Below, piece after piece: positions 7,167 to 14,692 of a stretch of DNA of 24,771 nucleotides. The position numbers and the translations under genes are program-made. The notes under the pieces were generated by a model. That model worked only from the letters and a program-made list of their open reading frames with translations. It was not told the DNA's origin and did not search any database. The stretch is from Bacteroidales bacterium (lineage in GTDB: Bacteria > Bacteroidota > Bacteroidia > Bacteroidales > UBA932): NCBI GenBank assembly GCA_017383945.1, contig JAFNUQ010000106.1:1-24771 (forward strand), read 5' to 3'. Each line of letters starts with the position of its first letter. Position 1 is the first letter of the stretch.

Positions 7167-7900
7167 TACCAATTCTTTTCTTTCTGTTGTGACTGGAGCA
7201 GCGCGGCCTTCTCCTTATTTACTTTATCTTGTGTTTCCTTTTCTTTTGCCTGAATAGCTCTCAACATCTGCTGAGCTTGCTGCTTTGATATCTGATTTTG
7301 CTGATTCTGCTGTTGCTGCTGGTCCTGATTCTGATTCTGAGAATCGTCGTTTTGATTCTGATCCTGGTTTTGATCTTGATCCTGCTGATCATCATTCTGA
7401 TCCTGCTGATCCTGGTTTTGATCTTCGTTCTGGTCCTGATTCTGATCTTGATTCTGGTCCTGCTGCTGTTGCTGTTGTTGCTGCTGATCTTTCAGCTTCT
7501 CCTTGGCATAGATATAACTCTCTTTTGCTGTCAGATCCTCCGGATCAATCAAGAGACTCTGCTTGAAAGCCTGAACAGCTGAAGCATAGTCCTCCATCTG
7601 CAATGCAGCATTTCCCATATTATAATGCACCTGAGACAATTCGTTCTGCTCGCTGATGCCCTTGAGCTGTTCTGCAGCGCCTTGGTAGTCTTTTTGAGCA
7701 TACAAGGCAGAAGCCAGATTATAGTTGGAAGCAAGCGAGAGCGAATCCTTCACCAGAGCTTTCAGATAACTGATTTCAGCCTCCTTATAGTCTCCTTTCT
7801 TATATTTGCGGTTACCTGCACGACCATCCCTCTTGTCATTCTGGGCAGAGAGTGACAAGCAGACAGCACACATTGCAACAATCAATATCAACTTTTTCAT
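7166..7900 (-). CDS. batC: BatC, TPR protein with Q/N/D-rich tract
   Basis: Exported TPR protein of the Bat complex, 244 residues. Signal peptide 1-19 (MKKLILI..., cleavage near SLSA|QN). TPR-like helices span about 23-135 (NRKYKKGDYKEAEISY, NLASALYAQKDYQGA, NMGNAALQMEDYASA). Residues about 138-203 are almost entirely Gln, Asp and Asn, and the last 40 residues form a charged helix. I start at ATG 7900, which overlaps the batB TGA as ATGA and begins the signal peptide directly; a start five codons earlier would put MEVVQ ahead of it. The stop shares a base with the next ATG. TPRs in BatC and BatE are expected to dock each other or client proteins. Confidence 0.92.
   Translation of the reverse strand: MKKLILIVAMCAVCLSLSAQNDKRDGRAGNRKYKKGDYKEAEISYLKALVKDSLSLASNYNLASALYAQKDYQGAAEQLKGISEQNELSQVHYNMGNAALQMEDYASAVQAFKQSLLIDPEDLTAKESYIYAKEKLKDQQQQQQQQQDQNQDQNQDQNEDQNQDQQDQNDDQQDQDQNQDQNQNDDSQNQNQDQQQQQNQQNQISKQQAQQMLRAIQAKEKETQDKVNKEKAALLQSQQKEKNW
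7292..7486 (-). repeat. Low-complexity Gln/Asp/Asn coding tract in batC
   Basis: About 65 codons drawn almost only from CAG/CAA, GAC/GAT and AAT, starting with an uninterrupted run of Gln codons at the 5' end. Imperfect short-period repetition (QDQN units) makes length change by slippage plausible. The opposite strand reads as an Ile/Leu/Val-rich frame that has no independent support. Confidence 0.85.
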
Positions 7901-8898
7901 TTGAACAACCTCCATTTTGGACGTCTATCACCAATGAGCATTTCTATCACGAGCAGGATAAATGCCAGCCCGAAGAAGTACATATATTGCTCATCATATT
8001 CTTCAAAAACAACGGAATTGAAGCGCTCGTCTTCCATCCTCTGAATCTCGTCAATAATCGGATTCAGACCAAACTCCTCATTGCCCGCGTGCACATAGGC
8101 ACCCTTTCCTGCAGCCGCAACCTTGGTCAGAGTCTCTTCATTGAGCCTTGTAACTACAATCTCTCCCCTCTGGTCCCTCAACAACTCTCCATCCATCGGG
8201 ATAGGCTGACCATGAAGCGAACCCACACCGATTGTATAAACTCGGATTCCTGCTTCTGCAACTGTCTTTGCCGCCTCTACAGCATCATCCTCGTGATTCT
8301 CTCCATCGGTAATCACAATGATTGCACGACTCTTCTCGCTTTGAATACTGAAGCTTCTGGCAGCCGTCATTATTGCATCGCCAATAGTTGTACCTTGCAC
8401 CGGAACACTGTGAGTATCAATCGTGTTAAGGAACATCTTGGCTGATACATAGTCAGTGGTGATCGGCAACTGGACAAAAGAGCTGCCGGCAAAGATTATC
8501 AATCCGATTCTGTCCCCATCAAGTCTGTCTACGAGTCGTGAGATAGCCAATTTTGCACGAGAAAGCCTGTCAGGAGAATAGTCTTCCGCGAGCATTGAGT
8601 TAGACACGTCCAGACAGATCATCAACTCCGCACCTTTTGTCTCCCTCTCGGCAAGCTTTGCACCTATCTGCGGTCTAGCAAGACCTATCACAAAAAGCCA
8701 GAACGCGAGACAGAAAAGAATGATCTTCCACCATCGCTTTGCGCCCGAATAAGAAGGCATCAGCTCCTTTACCAAAGCCTCTTCGCCGAAACGGCGAATG
8801 CGCTTCTTGCGCATATACTGCATAAAGCCGAAGCCTACCAGAATCAGCGGCACCAGCAACAACAGCCATAAAAATATCGGTTCAGCAAAATATAGCAT
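7897..8898 (-). CDS. batB: BatB, membrane-anchored von Willebrand A domain protein
   Basis: A 333-residue VWA protein of the Bat complex. An N-terminal membrane segment lies at about 6-25 and a second at about 58-74 (KIILFCLAFWLFVIGLARP), the latter followed by the GLARPQ motif typical of BatA/BatB. The VWA domain (about 90-280) has an intact metal-ion-dependent adhesion site: Asp97, Ser99, Ser101 (DVSNS), a conserved Thr in VQGTTIGDA, and ITDGEN. A C-terminal membrane helix (YMYFFGLAFILLVIEML) closes the protein. ATG 8898 overlaps the batA stop as TAATG and gives MLYFAEP, the family N-terminus; an earlier in-frame start would add 17 residues read from batA. Downstream it overlaps batC by 4 bp. 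Confidence 0.94.
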   Translation of the reverse strand: MLYFAEPIFLWLLLLVPLILVGFGFMQYMRKKRIRRFGEEALVKELMPSYSGAKRWWKIILFCLAFWLFVIGLARPQIGAKLAERETKGAELMICLDVSNSMLAEDYSPDRLSRAKLAISRLVDRLDGDRIGLIIFAGSSFVQLPITTDYVSAKMFLNTIDTHSVPVQGTTIGDAIMTAARSFSIQSEKSRAIIVITDGENHEDDAVEAAKTVAEAGIRVYTIGVGSLHGQPIPMDGELLRDQRGEIVVTRLNEETLTKVAAAGKGAYVHAGNEEFGLNPIIDEIQRMEDERFNSVVFEEYDEQYMYFFGLAFILLVIEMLIGDRRPKWRLFK

Positions 8899-9881
8899 TA
8901 TGGTAATCTTCTGATTAATAGTCTTACAATAAGCTCGAGCAATAGACAAGCAAGCGCTGCAAGTGCATAACCGCCAAACAGCTCCTTATAGATCGGGAAG
9001 CTGTCAATCGTAGTACGAGCCGTTTCCATCTTGTTGATTTCCGAATAAATCTCTGCGAGCTTAGTATTGTCTGTTGCTCGGAAATATCTTCCTCCTGTAA
9101 TCTGAGCAACTTCTTTAAGGAGTTCCTCGTCAATCTCAACCTTGACATCCTGAACTTCAACACCCCAAGGGGTCATCACAGGATATGGAGCAGTGCCATT
9201 GGCACCCACGCCGATAGTATAGACTCTGACTCCGTAGGTCTTGGCGATTTCTGCTGCGGTCAGAGGTGCTACCTCGCCGCTGTTGTTGACACCGTCGGTC
9301 AGAAGAATCACTACTCTGCTCGGAGCATCCGAATCCATCATTCGCGCGACAGCGGTCGCAAGTCCGTTACCTATTGCTGTTCCGTCCTCGATGAGATCAG
9401 TCTGGACTTCTTTCATCAGGTTGATGAGCGAAGCTCTGTCTGTAGTGAGCGGACATTGGGTATAGCTCTCTCCGGCAAAGACCACGATACCCATCCTGTC
9501 TGAAGGGCGCTGGGCAATGAATTCGATTGCTATATCTTTGGCCGCGTTGATGCGGTCCGGCTTAAAGTCTCTCGCAAGCATACTCGTTGAGACGTCCATC
9601 GTAAGAACAATATCAATTCCCTCTGTATCAATGGATTCCATCTGACTTGAAGAGCGTGGACGGGCAACAGCAATCACAATCAAGCACAACGCAGCTATGC
9701 GAAGAACAAACGGAAAGTGCCTGAAAACATTAAAAAAGCTGAAGCCGGTTTTAATCCACGGCTGCAGAACTGATACTCTAAGATGCGGTTTGCGCTCTGT
9801 GAGCTCAAGATAAAGGTAATGTACCACCAGAAGCAGGGGTACAAGCATCAGCCAGAGAAGTTTAGGATACTCAAAGAACAT
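8898..9881 (-). CDS. batA: BatA, membrane-anchored von Willebrand A domain protein
   Basis: A 327-residue paralogue of BatB. Membrane segments lie at about 8-27 and 58-74, the latter ending in VARPR. The VWA domain has a complete MIDAS: Asp96, Ser98, Ser100 (DVSTS), Thr168 (DGTAIGNG) and Asp196 (LTDGVNN). A C-terminal membrane helix (GGYALAALACLLLELIVRLL) follows. I start at ATG 9881 (MFFEYPKLLWL), an 11-bp overlap with the upstream gene; a TTG at 9902 would add seven basic residues with no family counterpart. BatA and BatB together with MoxR resemble other MoxR/VWA pairs in which the ATPase is thought to remodel or activate partner proteins; the exact clients are unknown. Confidence 0.94.
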   Translation of the reverse strand: MFFEYPKLLWLMLVPLLLVVHYLYLELTERKPHLRVSVLQPWIKTGFSFFNVFRHFPFVLRIAALCLIVIAVARPRSSSQMESIDTEGIDIVLTMDVSTSMLARDFKPDRINAAKDIAIEFIAQRPSDRMGIVVFAGESYTQCPLTTDRASLINLMKEVQTDLIEDGTAIGNGLATAVARMMDSDAPSRVVILLTDGVNNSGEVAPLTAAEIAKTYGVRVYTIGVGANGTAPYPVMTPWGVEVQDVKVEIDEELLKEVAQITGGRYFRATDNTKLAEIYSEINKMETARTTIDSFPIYKELFGGYALAALACLLLELIVRLLIRRLP

Positions 9882-10809
9882 CTTCTTTCTGCTCCTCCTC
9901 AAGCTCCAACTGGTAGGTGTCCATCACAAATTTCACAGCAAGTGGCAATGCCTTTGATGCTTCCTCAGGAGAAGTGGTCAGCTTGGCAAACTTGACAAAG
10001 TCCGCCGTCTCAAAAAGCGCCTTGAGCTCGTTATATAACTCCGGCGTGAGGGAGTTCTCCGATTTGAGGGCATCAAACAACTCGGCAGAAGTCATCTCCG
10101 GAGCATCGATGGAATATCTGTCATCAATATAGTTTTTCAGAACATCGGTAATACCCGAATAGTAGGCTTTCTGCTTTTCTGGCGCCCAATGCTTTTCTCC
10201 ACGGAACTTATCCAAGCCTCTAAGTGCCACTATATATGATGATTCCTTGACTGTCTCCGTTGTTTCCTTTGAACCTCGACGCACAATCAGCCAGACGATC
10301 ATGAAGACAAGGCCTGCAAATGCCAGAACTCCCACACACCAAGGCCACACCTCATCAAAAGTAATCGGATACTTCATCTGGTCCTTGATAGGATAAACCT
10401 CAAATGTTGCAGTATCCACCGGCATTGTCTTAGCCTCAAAACTCTGTGCCTCAAACAACAAGGTATCCAATACACCCTTGCGCAATCTTGCCACTGCGAT
10501 ATCAGGCAGATGGTAATTTCCCTCTTCAAATGGTGCAATTAGGACACTTGCCTTCATATTGAAATGGGTCTTGGTCTGAGAAAGGGTATCAATTGCCCAA
10601 CTTCTGACCAGAGCAAGAGTATCACCATCTAAAGAACTGAAGTCCTGAAATCCAAACTGAGTTCCAAGCTCCACGCTATCGAGCTTGAAGCCATATTCCA
10701 ACTGATCCGCAATGAGGATAGAGTCCCTCTGCTGCCTAGGCTCCAAGAAAGCCTGGCCACGAGGAACCAAGTTCAACATCACAGTCAGTATGATTAAAAG
10801 AAATTTCAT
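9871..10809 (-). CDS. BatX-like membrane protein of the Bat operon
   Basis: A 312-residue protein found at this position of Bat operons, with no established biochemical role. A signal peptide is seen at 1-20, then a periplasmic beta-rich region (about 21-150), one membrane segment (about 155-177, WPWCVGVLAFAGLVFMIVWL), and a cytoplasmic helical domain (about 190-305). That last domain resembles the cytoplasmic domain of BatD in this operon: both show a YI-D-[KR] motif, DA--M, and an F-[KR][FY]A motif in the same order. It overlaps the DUF58 gene by 4 bp (ATGA) and batA by 11 bp. I infer that it is a half-size relative of BatD, acting at the membrane beside BatA/BatB. Confidence 0.82.
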   Translation of the reverse strand: MKFLLIILTVMLNLVPRGQAFLEPRQQRDSILIADQLEYGFKLDSVELGTQFGFQDFSSLDGDTLALVRSWAIDTLSQTKTHFNMKASVLIAPFEEGNYHLPDIAVARLRKGVLDTLLFEAQSFEAKTMPVDTATFEVYPIKDQMKYPITFDEVWPWCVGVLAFAGLVFMIVWLIVRRGSKETTETVKESSYIVALRGLDKFRGEKHWAPEKQKAYYSGITDVLKNYIDDRYSIDAPEMTSAELFDALKSENSLTPELYNELKALFETADFVKFAKLTTSPEEASKALPLAVKFVMDTYQLELEEEQKEDVL

Positions 10810-11702
10810 CGTTTACTAAACAGCGCCATCAAAGCCTTGACATAGTCTTGGTCTGTGGCAATAGAAACATTGTCTATTTTGTACTTATTCAAAAGCTTTG
10901 TCTCCTTCTCCTGCACAGAAGCAAACCAGTTCTCGTAGGCGACACGCACCTTGCGGCTAGAAGTATTTACCCAGGCAGCCTGACCGGTCTCGCTATCCTT
11001 GACGTGGACAAGGCCCACATTTGGAATACTTTTCTCACGTGGGTCAAATACCTTGATCACGCTGAGGTCGTGGCGATTGCTCACAATCTTGAGCGCATCC
11101 TCATATCGTGGAGCGCCTTTTTCATCCACATCCAGCATGTCGCTAAGCAGGAAAGATGTGCATTTTTTCTTTATCGCATTGGTCAAGAAACGCAATGCCG
11201 CAGAGATGTCGGTCCCGTCGGAGGTCGGCTGTAGCTCCAGCATCTCCTTGATGATGTGCAGAAGCTGAGTGCGTCCTTTGTTGGGAGCTATAAACTTCTC
11301 GACGTGATCCGAGAAGAAGAGCGCGCCAACCTTGTCGTTATTGAGGATAGCACTATAGACCAGCACCGCAGCTATTTCCGCCAGCTTCTCTCTCTTGATA
11401 GTGGATTGTGTTCCAAACAGTCCGGAACGGCTCACATCTACAAGTAGCACTACAGTCAGCTCGCGTTCCTCTTCAAAAACCTTGACGTGGGGAACATTCT
11501 GGCGCGCAGTGACATTCCAGTCCATAGAGCGCACATCGTCTCCCCATTGGTACTCTCTCACTTCACTAAATGCCATACCTCGCCCCTTAAAGGCCGAATG
11601 GTACTCACCTGCAAAAATCTGGTGGGAAAGCGCCTTGGTCTTTATCTCAATCTTCCTGATCTTCTTGAGAAGCTCGCTTGTACTATGGGACGATAACGGC
11701 AT
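10806..11702 (-). CDS. DUF58 protein of the MoxR-Bat operon
   Basis: A 298-residue cytoplasmic DUF58 protein. The family signature is present at about 45-67 (FSEVREYQWGDDVRSMDWN followed by TAR). It precedes a degenerate VWA fold with Asp89, Ser91 and Ser93 (DVSRS) where a MIDAS would sit. DUF58 genes almost always follow moxR, and their products are thought to be partners of the MoxR ATPase; no enzymatic activity is established. The ATG at 11702 lies inside the moxR 3' end (20-bp overlap), and no later Met precedes the conserved N-terminal helix. The stop overlaps the next start as ATGA. Confidence 0.93.
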   Translation of the reverse strand: MPLSSHSTSELLKKIRKIEIKTKALSHQIFAGEYHSAFKGRGMAFSEVREYQWGDDVRSMDWNVTARQNVPHVKVFEEERELTVVLLVDVSRSGLFGTQSTIKREKLAEIAAVLVYSAILNNDKVGALFFSDHVEKFIAPNKGRTQLLHIIKEMLELQPTSDGTDISAALRFLTNAIKKKCTSFLLSDMLDVDEKGAPRYEDALKIVSNRHDLSVIKVFDPREKSIPNVGLVHVKDSETGQAAWVNTSSRKVRVAYENWFASVQEKETKLLNKYKIDNVSIATDQDYVKALMALFSKR

Positions 11703-12675
11703 TGATAATCTGCTCTATAATCTGCTCAGGAACAACATTTTCAGCTTCCGCTTCGTAGGTCAGACCGATACGATGACGAAGCACCTGCGGACATACCGCT
11801 CTCACGTCTTCCGGAATCACATAACCTCTACGCTTGATAAATGCATAGGCCTTGGCAGCCATAGAAAGGCTGATGCTGGCACGAGGTGAAGCGCCATAGG
11901 AAATGAAGTTTTTGATGTGGCCAAGTCCATAGTCGTCCGGAGTGCGGGTTGCATAGACTATATCCACGATATAGCGCTCTATCTTCTCGTCCATATAGAC
12001 TTCTCTGACGACCTCTCTTGCACGCACGATATCGTCTGGAGAAACAACCTTGCTTGCCTTAGGGAAAACTCCGCTGTTATTCATGCGGATAATGAGTTTT
12101 TCCTCTTCTTTCTTAGGGTAGTCAACAAGAACCTTGAGCATAAATCGGTCCACCTGAGCCTCTGGAAGAGGATAGGTTCCCTCCTGCTCGATAGGGTTCT
12201 GAGTTGCCATGACAAGGAAAGGCTGAGGAAGCTTATATGTCTCATCACCAAGAGTTACCTGACGCTCCTGCATAGCCTCAAGCAAAGCAGACTGAACTTT
12301 AGCCGGAGCACGGTTGATCTCATCAGCAAGAACAAAATTGGCAAAGATAGGGCCCTTGTGAACCTCAAACTGCTCCTTCTTCTGCGAATAAATCAAAGTT
12401 CCTGTCACGTCGGCAGGCAGCAGATCCGGAGTAAACTGCACACGGCTGAATTTTGCATCGATTGCCTGGGCAAGAGTGCTGATTGCAAGGGTCTTAGCAA
12501 GACCAGGGAGACCTTCAAGAAGGATATGGCCACCGGCAAGCATTGCAATCATAAGATTTTCAACAAGAGACTTCTGTCCCACGATGACTTTACCCATCTC
12601 GAGCGAAAGGAGGTCAACAAATGCACTTTCTTTCTGTATACGTTCGTTGAGTTCCTTAATGTTAACTGTATCCAT
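11683..12675 (-). CDS. MoxR-family AAA+ ATPase
   Basis: A 330-residue cytoplasmic AAA+ ATPase, first gene of the Bat operon. Walker A is at 55-62 as GLPGLAKT, where the Ala-Lys-Thr ending is normal for MoxR. Walker B is at 115-119 (VLADE) followed by INRAPAKVQSALLEAM, sensor 1 is Asn160 (ATQNPIEQEGTYPLPEAQ), and DRFML follows. The C-terminal lid domain contains SPRAS. MoxR ATPases act as chaperone-like motors for VWA-domain partners, here DUF58, BatA and BatB. It diverges from truA with 26 bp between start codons, so its promoter must lie close to or within the truA 5' end; I see no clear -7 box on this strand. Confidence 0.95.
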   Translation of the reverse strand: MDTVNIKELNERIQKESAFVDLLSLEMGKVIVGQKSLVENLMIAMLAGGHILLEGLPGLAKTLAISTLAQAIDAKFSRVQFTPDLLPADVTGTLIYSQKKEQFEVHKGPIFANFVLADEINRAPAKVQSALLEAMQERQVTLGDETYKLPQPFLVMATQNPIEQEGTYPLPEAQVDRFMLKVLVDYPKKEEEKLIIRMNNSGVFPKASKVVSPDDIVRAREVVREVYMDEKIERYIVDIVYATRTPDDYGLGHIKNFISYGASPRASISLSMAAKAYAFIKRRGYVIPEDVRAVCPQVLRHRIGLTYEAEAENVVPEQIIEQIINAVIVP

Positions 12676-12676
12676 A

Positions 12677-12693
12677 TAATTTTGTTATTTTTG
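12677..12693 (+). promoter_or_regulatory. Overlapping candidate -7 boxes upstream of truA
   Basis: TAATTTTG at 12677-12684 and TATTTTTG at 12686-12693 both match TAnnTTTG. The second ends 8 bp before the truA ATG, which would give a very short leader. No -33 TTG is seen at the right distance, so the call rests on the -7 match alone. Confidence 0.35.
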
Positions 12694-12701
12694 TCGCAGT
12701 T

Positions 12702-13508
12702 ATGCGTTATTTCATCAATCTATCATATTGCGGCGCACCATATAACGGGTGGCAGTCCCAGACAAATGCACCAAGTGTCCAGCAGACCATTGAGCGTGCG
12801 TTATCTACTCTTTTACGAGAAGAAATCAAGATCACTGGGGCCGGACGTACCGATACTGGCGTAAATGCAATCGGCTACACGGCGCATTTTGATGCTTCCA
12901 GCGAGTTTGATTGCGCGCACGTTGGCTACAAATTAAATGCCATATTGCCACCATCCATAGTCATACACAAGCTATTTCCTGTCTCGCACGACGCACACGC
13001 GCGCTTCTGCGCAATAAACCGCGAATATACATATTTTCTGCATAGAGTCAAAGACCCATTCCTCTGCTCATACTCATATCTGTATGCCTACCCCGAATTG
13101 GATTTTGACTTGATGAATAAAGCTGCCAGGCTGCTATTGGGAACCCACGACTTCCGCTGTTTTGAAAAGAGCGGCGCAGACAACAAGACATCTATATGCA
13201 CAGTCAGCAAAGCCTACTGGGAAAGTTACATACCAGCCCCTTGCGGATGGCCGGAAAGAGCTGAAAATGAGCCACTTTACTGGAAGTTCCACATCGGCGC
13301 AGACCGCTTCCTCAGAAACATGGTACGTGCCGTGGTCGGAACTCTTCTCGAGGTCGGCAGAGGCAAGCGAAGCATAGAATCTTTTGAGGCATTGATCCTG
13401 CCCGCGGACCACAATCAAAAACATCCGGAAGAAAAGAACTCAAGGCGCAGTCTTGCAGGCGAATCCGTTCCAGGCGAAGCTCTTTTTTTAACCAAGGTTG
13501 ATTATTAA
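12702..13508 (+). CDS. truA: tRNA pseudouridine(38-40) synthase TruA
   Basis: Converts uridines 38-40 of the tRNA anticodon arm to pseudouridine. It has 268 residues. The catalytic Asp51 lies in GAGRTDTGVNA. Further family motifs are NGWQSQ near the N-terminus, REYTYFLHR, the HDFRCF segment, and the C-terminal DRFLRNMVRAVVGTLLEVGRGK. The start at 12702 begins MRYFINLSYCG, as expected for the family, right after a short AT-rich spacer. It is divergent from moxR and is followed by a 64-bp gap holding the promoter of the next operon, so it may be transcribed on its own or continue into the exbB group. Confidence 0.95.
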   Translation: MRYFINLSYCGAPYNGWQSQTNAPSVQQTIERALSTLLREEIKITGAGRTDTGVNAIGYTAHFDASSEFDCAHVGYKLNAILPPSIVIHKLFPVSHDAHARFCAINREYTYFLHRVKDPFLCSYSYLYAYPELDFDLMNKAARLLLGTHDFRCFEKSGADNKTSICTVSKAYWESYIPAPCGWPERAENEPLYWKFHIGADRFLRNMVRAVVGTLLEVGRGKRSIESFEALILPADHNQKHPEEKNSRRSLAGESVPGEALFLTKVDY

Positions 13509-13516
13509 AAAAGCAC

Positions 13517-13547
13517 TTGAATACTAAGCAAATTTTGTCTATCTTTG
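13517..13547 (+). promoter_or_regulatory. Promoter of the exbB-exbD-tonB-like operon
   Basis: TTG at 13517-13519, a 20-bp spacer, and TATCTTTG at 13540-13547, an exact match to the Bacteroidetes -7 TAnnTTTG. It lies 25 bp before the start codon. This is the clearest promoter in the window and probably drives the long downstream run of tightly spaced genes. Confidence 0.7.
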
Positions 13548-13572
13548 CGACTTAGCTTAATTTAGATGTAAT

Positions 13573-14274
13573 ATGCTTTATTCATTGCTTCAGACAGAAA
13601 TTCCCGAAATCGCTGCTGCTCCCGTGCAGCAGGAAATGTCATTTTCCCTCATTGAGATGGCCTCAAAGGGTGGCGTATTGATGATCGTACTCCTTCTCCT
13701 TTCTATCGTTGCCATCTATATCTTCGGTCAGAAATGGTGGACTATCCGCCAGGCAGGCAAGATCGACAAGGACTTCATGATGGATATCAGAGATTATATC
13801 CACGAGGGTAAAATCAAGTCAGCCAAGACATTATGTTCAAAATACGACTCACCTATCGCGAGAATGGTTGAGACCGCTCTTGCACGTTTGGGCAAGCCTC
13901 TTACCGACATCCAGGCTGCAGTTGAGAACGTGGGTAATGTTGAGGTCGCCAGACTCGAGAAGGGACTTCCATATCTTGCAACCATTGCCGGTGGCGCTCC
14001 GATGATCGGTTTCCTTGGCACGGTTATGGGTATGGTTCAGGCATTCTTCAACATGTCTCAGGCAGGCAACAACATTGACATCACTCTTCTTTCAGGAGGT
14101 ATTTATACAGCGATGATTACAACTGTAGGAGGTCTTATCGTAGGTATCCTTGCATACTTCGGTTATAACTTCTTGACAGCAAAGATCTCAGCCCTTGTTT
14201 ACTCAATGGAGAGCGCTACAATCAAACTTTTGGATGCATTGAGCGAGGAAGAAGAAAACAACTCAGATAACTAG
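13573..14274 (+). CDS. exbB: MotA/TolQ/ExbB family proton channel protein
   Basis: Inner-membrane proton channel subunit that couples the proton motive force to a TonB-type transducer, 233 residues. Three membrane segments are visible: about 35-55 (GGVLMIVLLLLSIVAIYIFG), about 136-160 (ATIAGGAPMIGFLGTVMGMVQAF) and about 178-205 (SGGIYTAMITTVGGLIVGILAYFGY). The second carries the signature GAPMIGFLGTVMGM, and the large loop between the first two is cytoplasmic. The ATG at 13573 fits the promoter 25 bp upstream; a later Met at residue 21-22 is possible. It is followed 7 bp later by the ExbD partner. ExbB rather than TolQ is preferred because a TonB-like gene and no Tol-Pal genes follow. Confidence 0.9.
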   Translation: MLYSLLQTEIPEIAAAPVQQEMSFSLIEMASKGGVLMIVLLLLSIVAIYIFGQKWWTIRQAGKIDKDFMMDIRDYIHEGKIKSAKTLCSKYDSPIARMVETALARLGKPLTDIQAAVENVGNVEVARLEKGLPYLATIAGGAPMIGFLGTVMGMVQAFFNMSQAGNNIDITLLSGGIYTAMITTVGGLIVGILAYFGYNFLTAKISALVYSMESATIKLLDALSEEEENNSDN

Positions 14275-14281
14275 GAGTAAA

Positions 14282-14692
14282 ATGGCACTTAAAAGAATAA
14301 CAAAAGCAGACCCTTCGTTTTCGATGTCGTCAATGACAGACATCGTATTTCTGCTGCTTATATTCTTCCTTGTCACCTCTACCCTCGTAAATCCTAACGC
14401 CTTGAAGCTTCTCCTTCCCAAGAGCACAGGTCAGGTAGGCGCAAAGGCCACCGTGAGCGTATCCATCAAGGACTGGGGCGAGGACAGATTTACATACCAC
14501 ATCAATGGTGATGAGGCGCCGATTCCTCTTTCAGAGGTAGAGAACGAGATCATCGGACTTCTTCAGACTGAGGAAGATCCTACATTCTCTATCTATTCAG
14601 ATGAGAGCGTTCCTATCAAGGAGATTGTAGGCATAATGAATATAGCAAAACGCAACCACTATAAAGTTATTTTGGCAACACAGGCTGAGTAA
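14282..14692 (+). CDS. exbD: ExbD/TolR family proton channel partner
   Basis: A 136-residue single-pass membrane protein pairing with ExbB. A short cytoplasmic N-terminus leads into the membrane segment at about 21-36, with the proton-carrying Asp20 at its entry (SMTDIVFLLLIFFLVTST). The rest forms a periplasmic ExbD domain ending in a KVILATQ strand. The stop TAA shares its last base with the next ATG (TAATG at 14690-14694), implying coupled translation with the TonB-like gene. Confidence 0.92.
   Translation: MALKRITKADPSFSMSSMTDIVFLLLIFFLVTSTLVNPNALKLLLPKSTGQVGAKATVSVSIKDWGEDRFTYHINGDEAPIPLSEVENEIIGLLQTEEDPTFSIYSDESVPIKEIVGIMNIAKRNHYKVILATQAE

Noticed and set aside
7164..7172. TTG start two codons upstream for the BatD-BatE frame
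   Set aside because: The ATG at 7166 directly overlaps the batC stop (TAATG) and begins a normal signal peptide, matching the other junctions of the operon.
7298..7582. Plus-strand frame rich in Ile, Leu and Val that looks like a membrane protein
   Set aside because: It is the complement of the Gln/Asp/Asn codon tract in batC; the hydrophobic character is an automatic consequence.
11917..12864. A 315-codon open frame on the plus strand opposite moxR
   Set aside because: It is antisense to a clearly conserved AAA+ ATPase and crosses into truA; composition shows no domain and it is a frame shadow.
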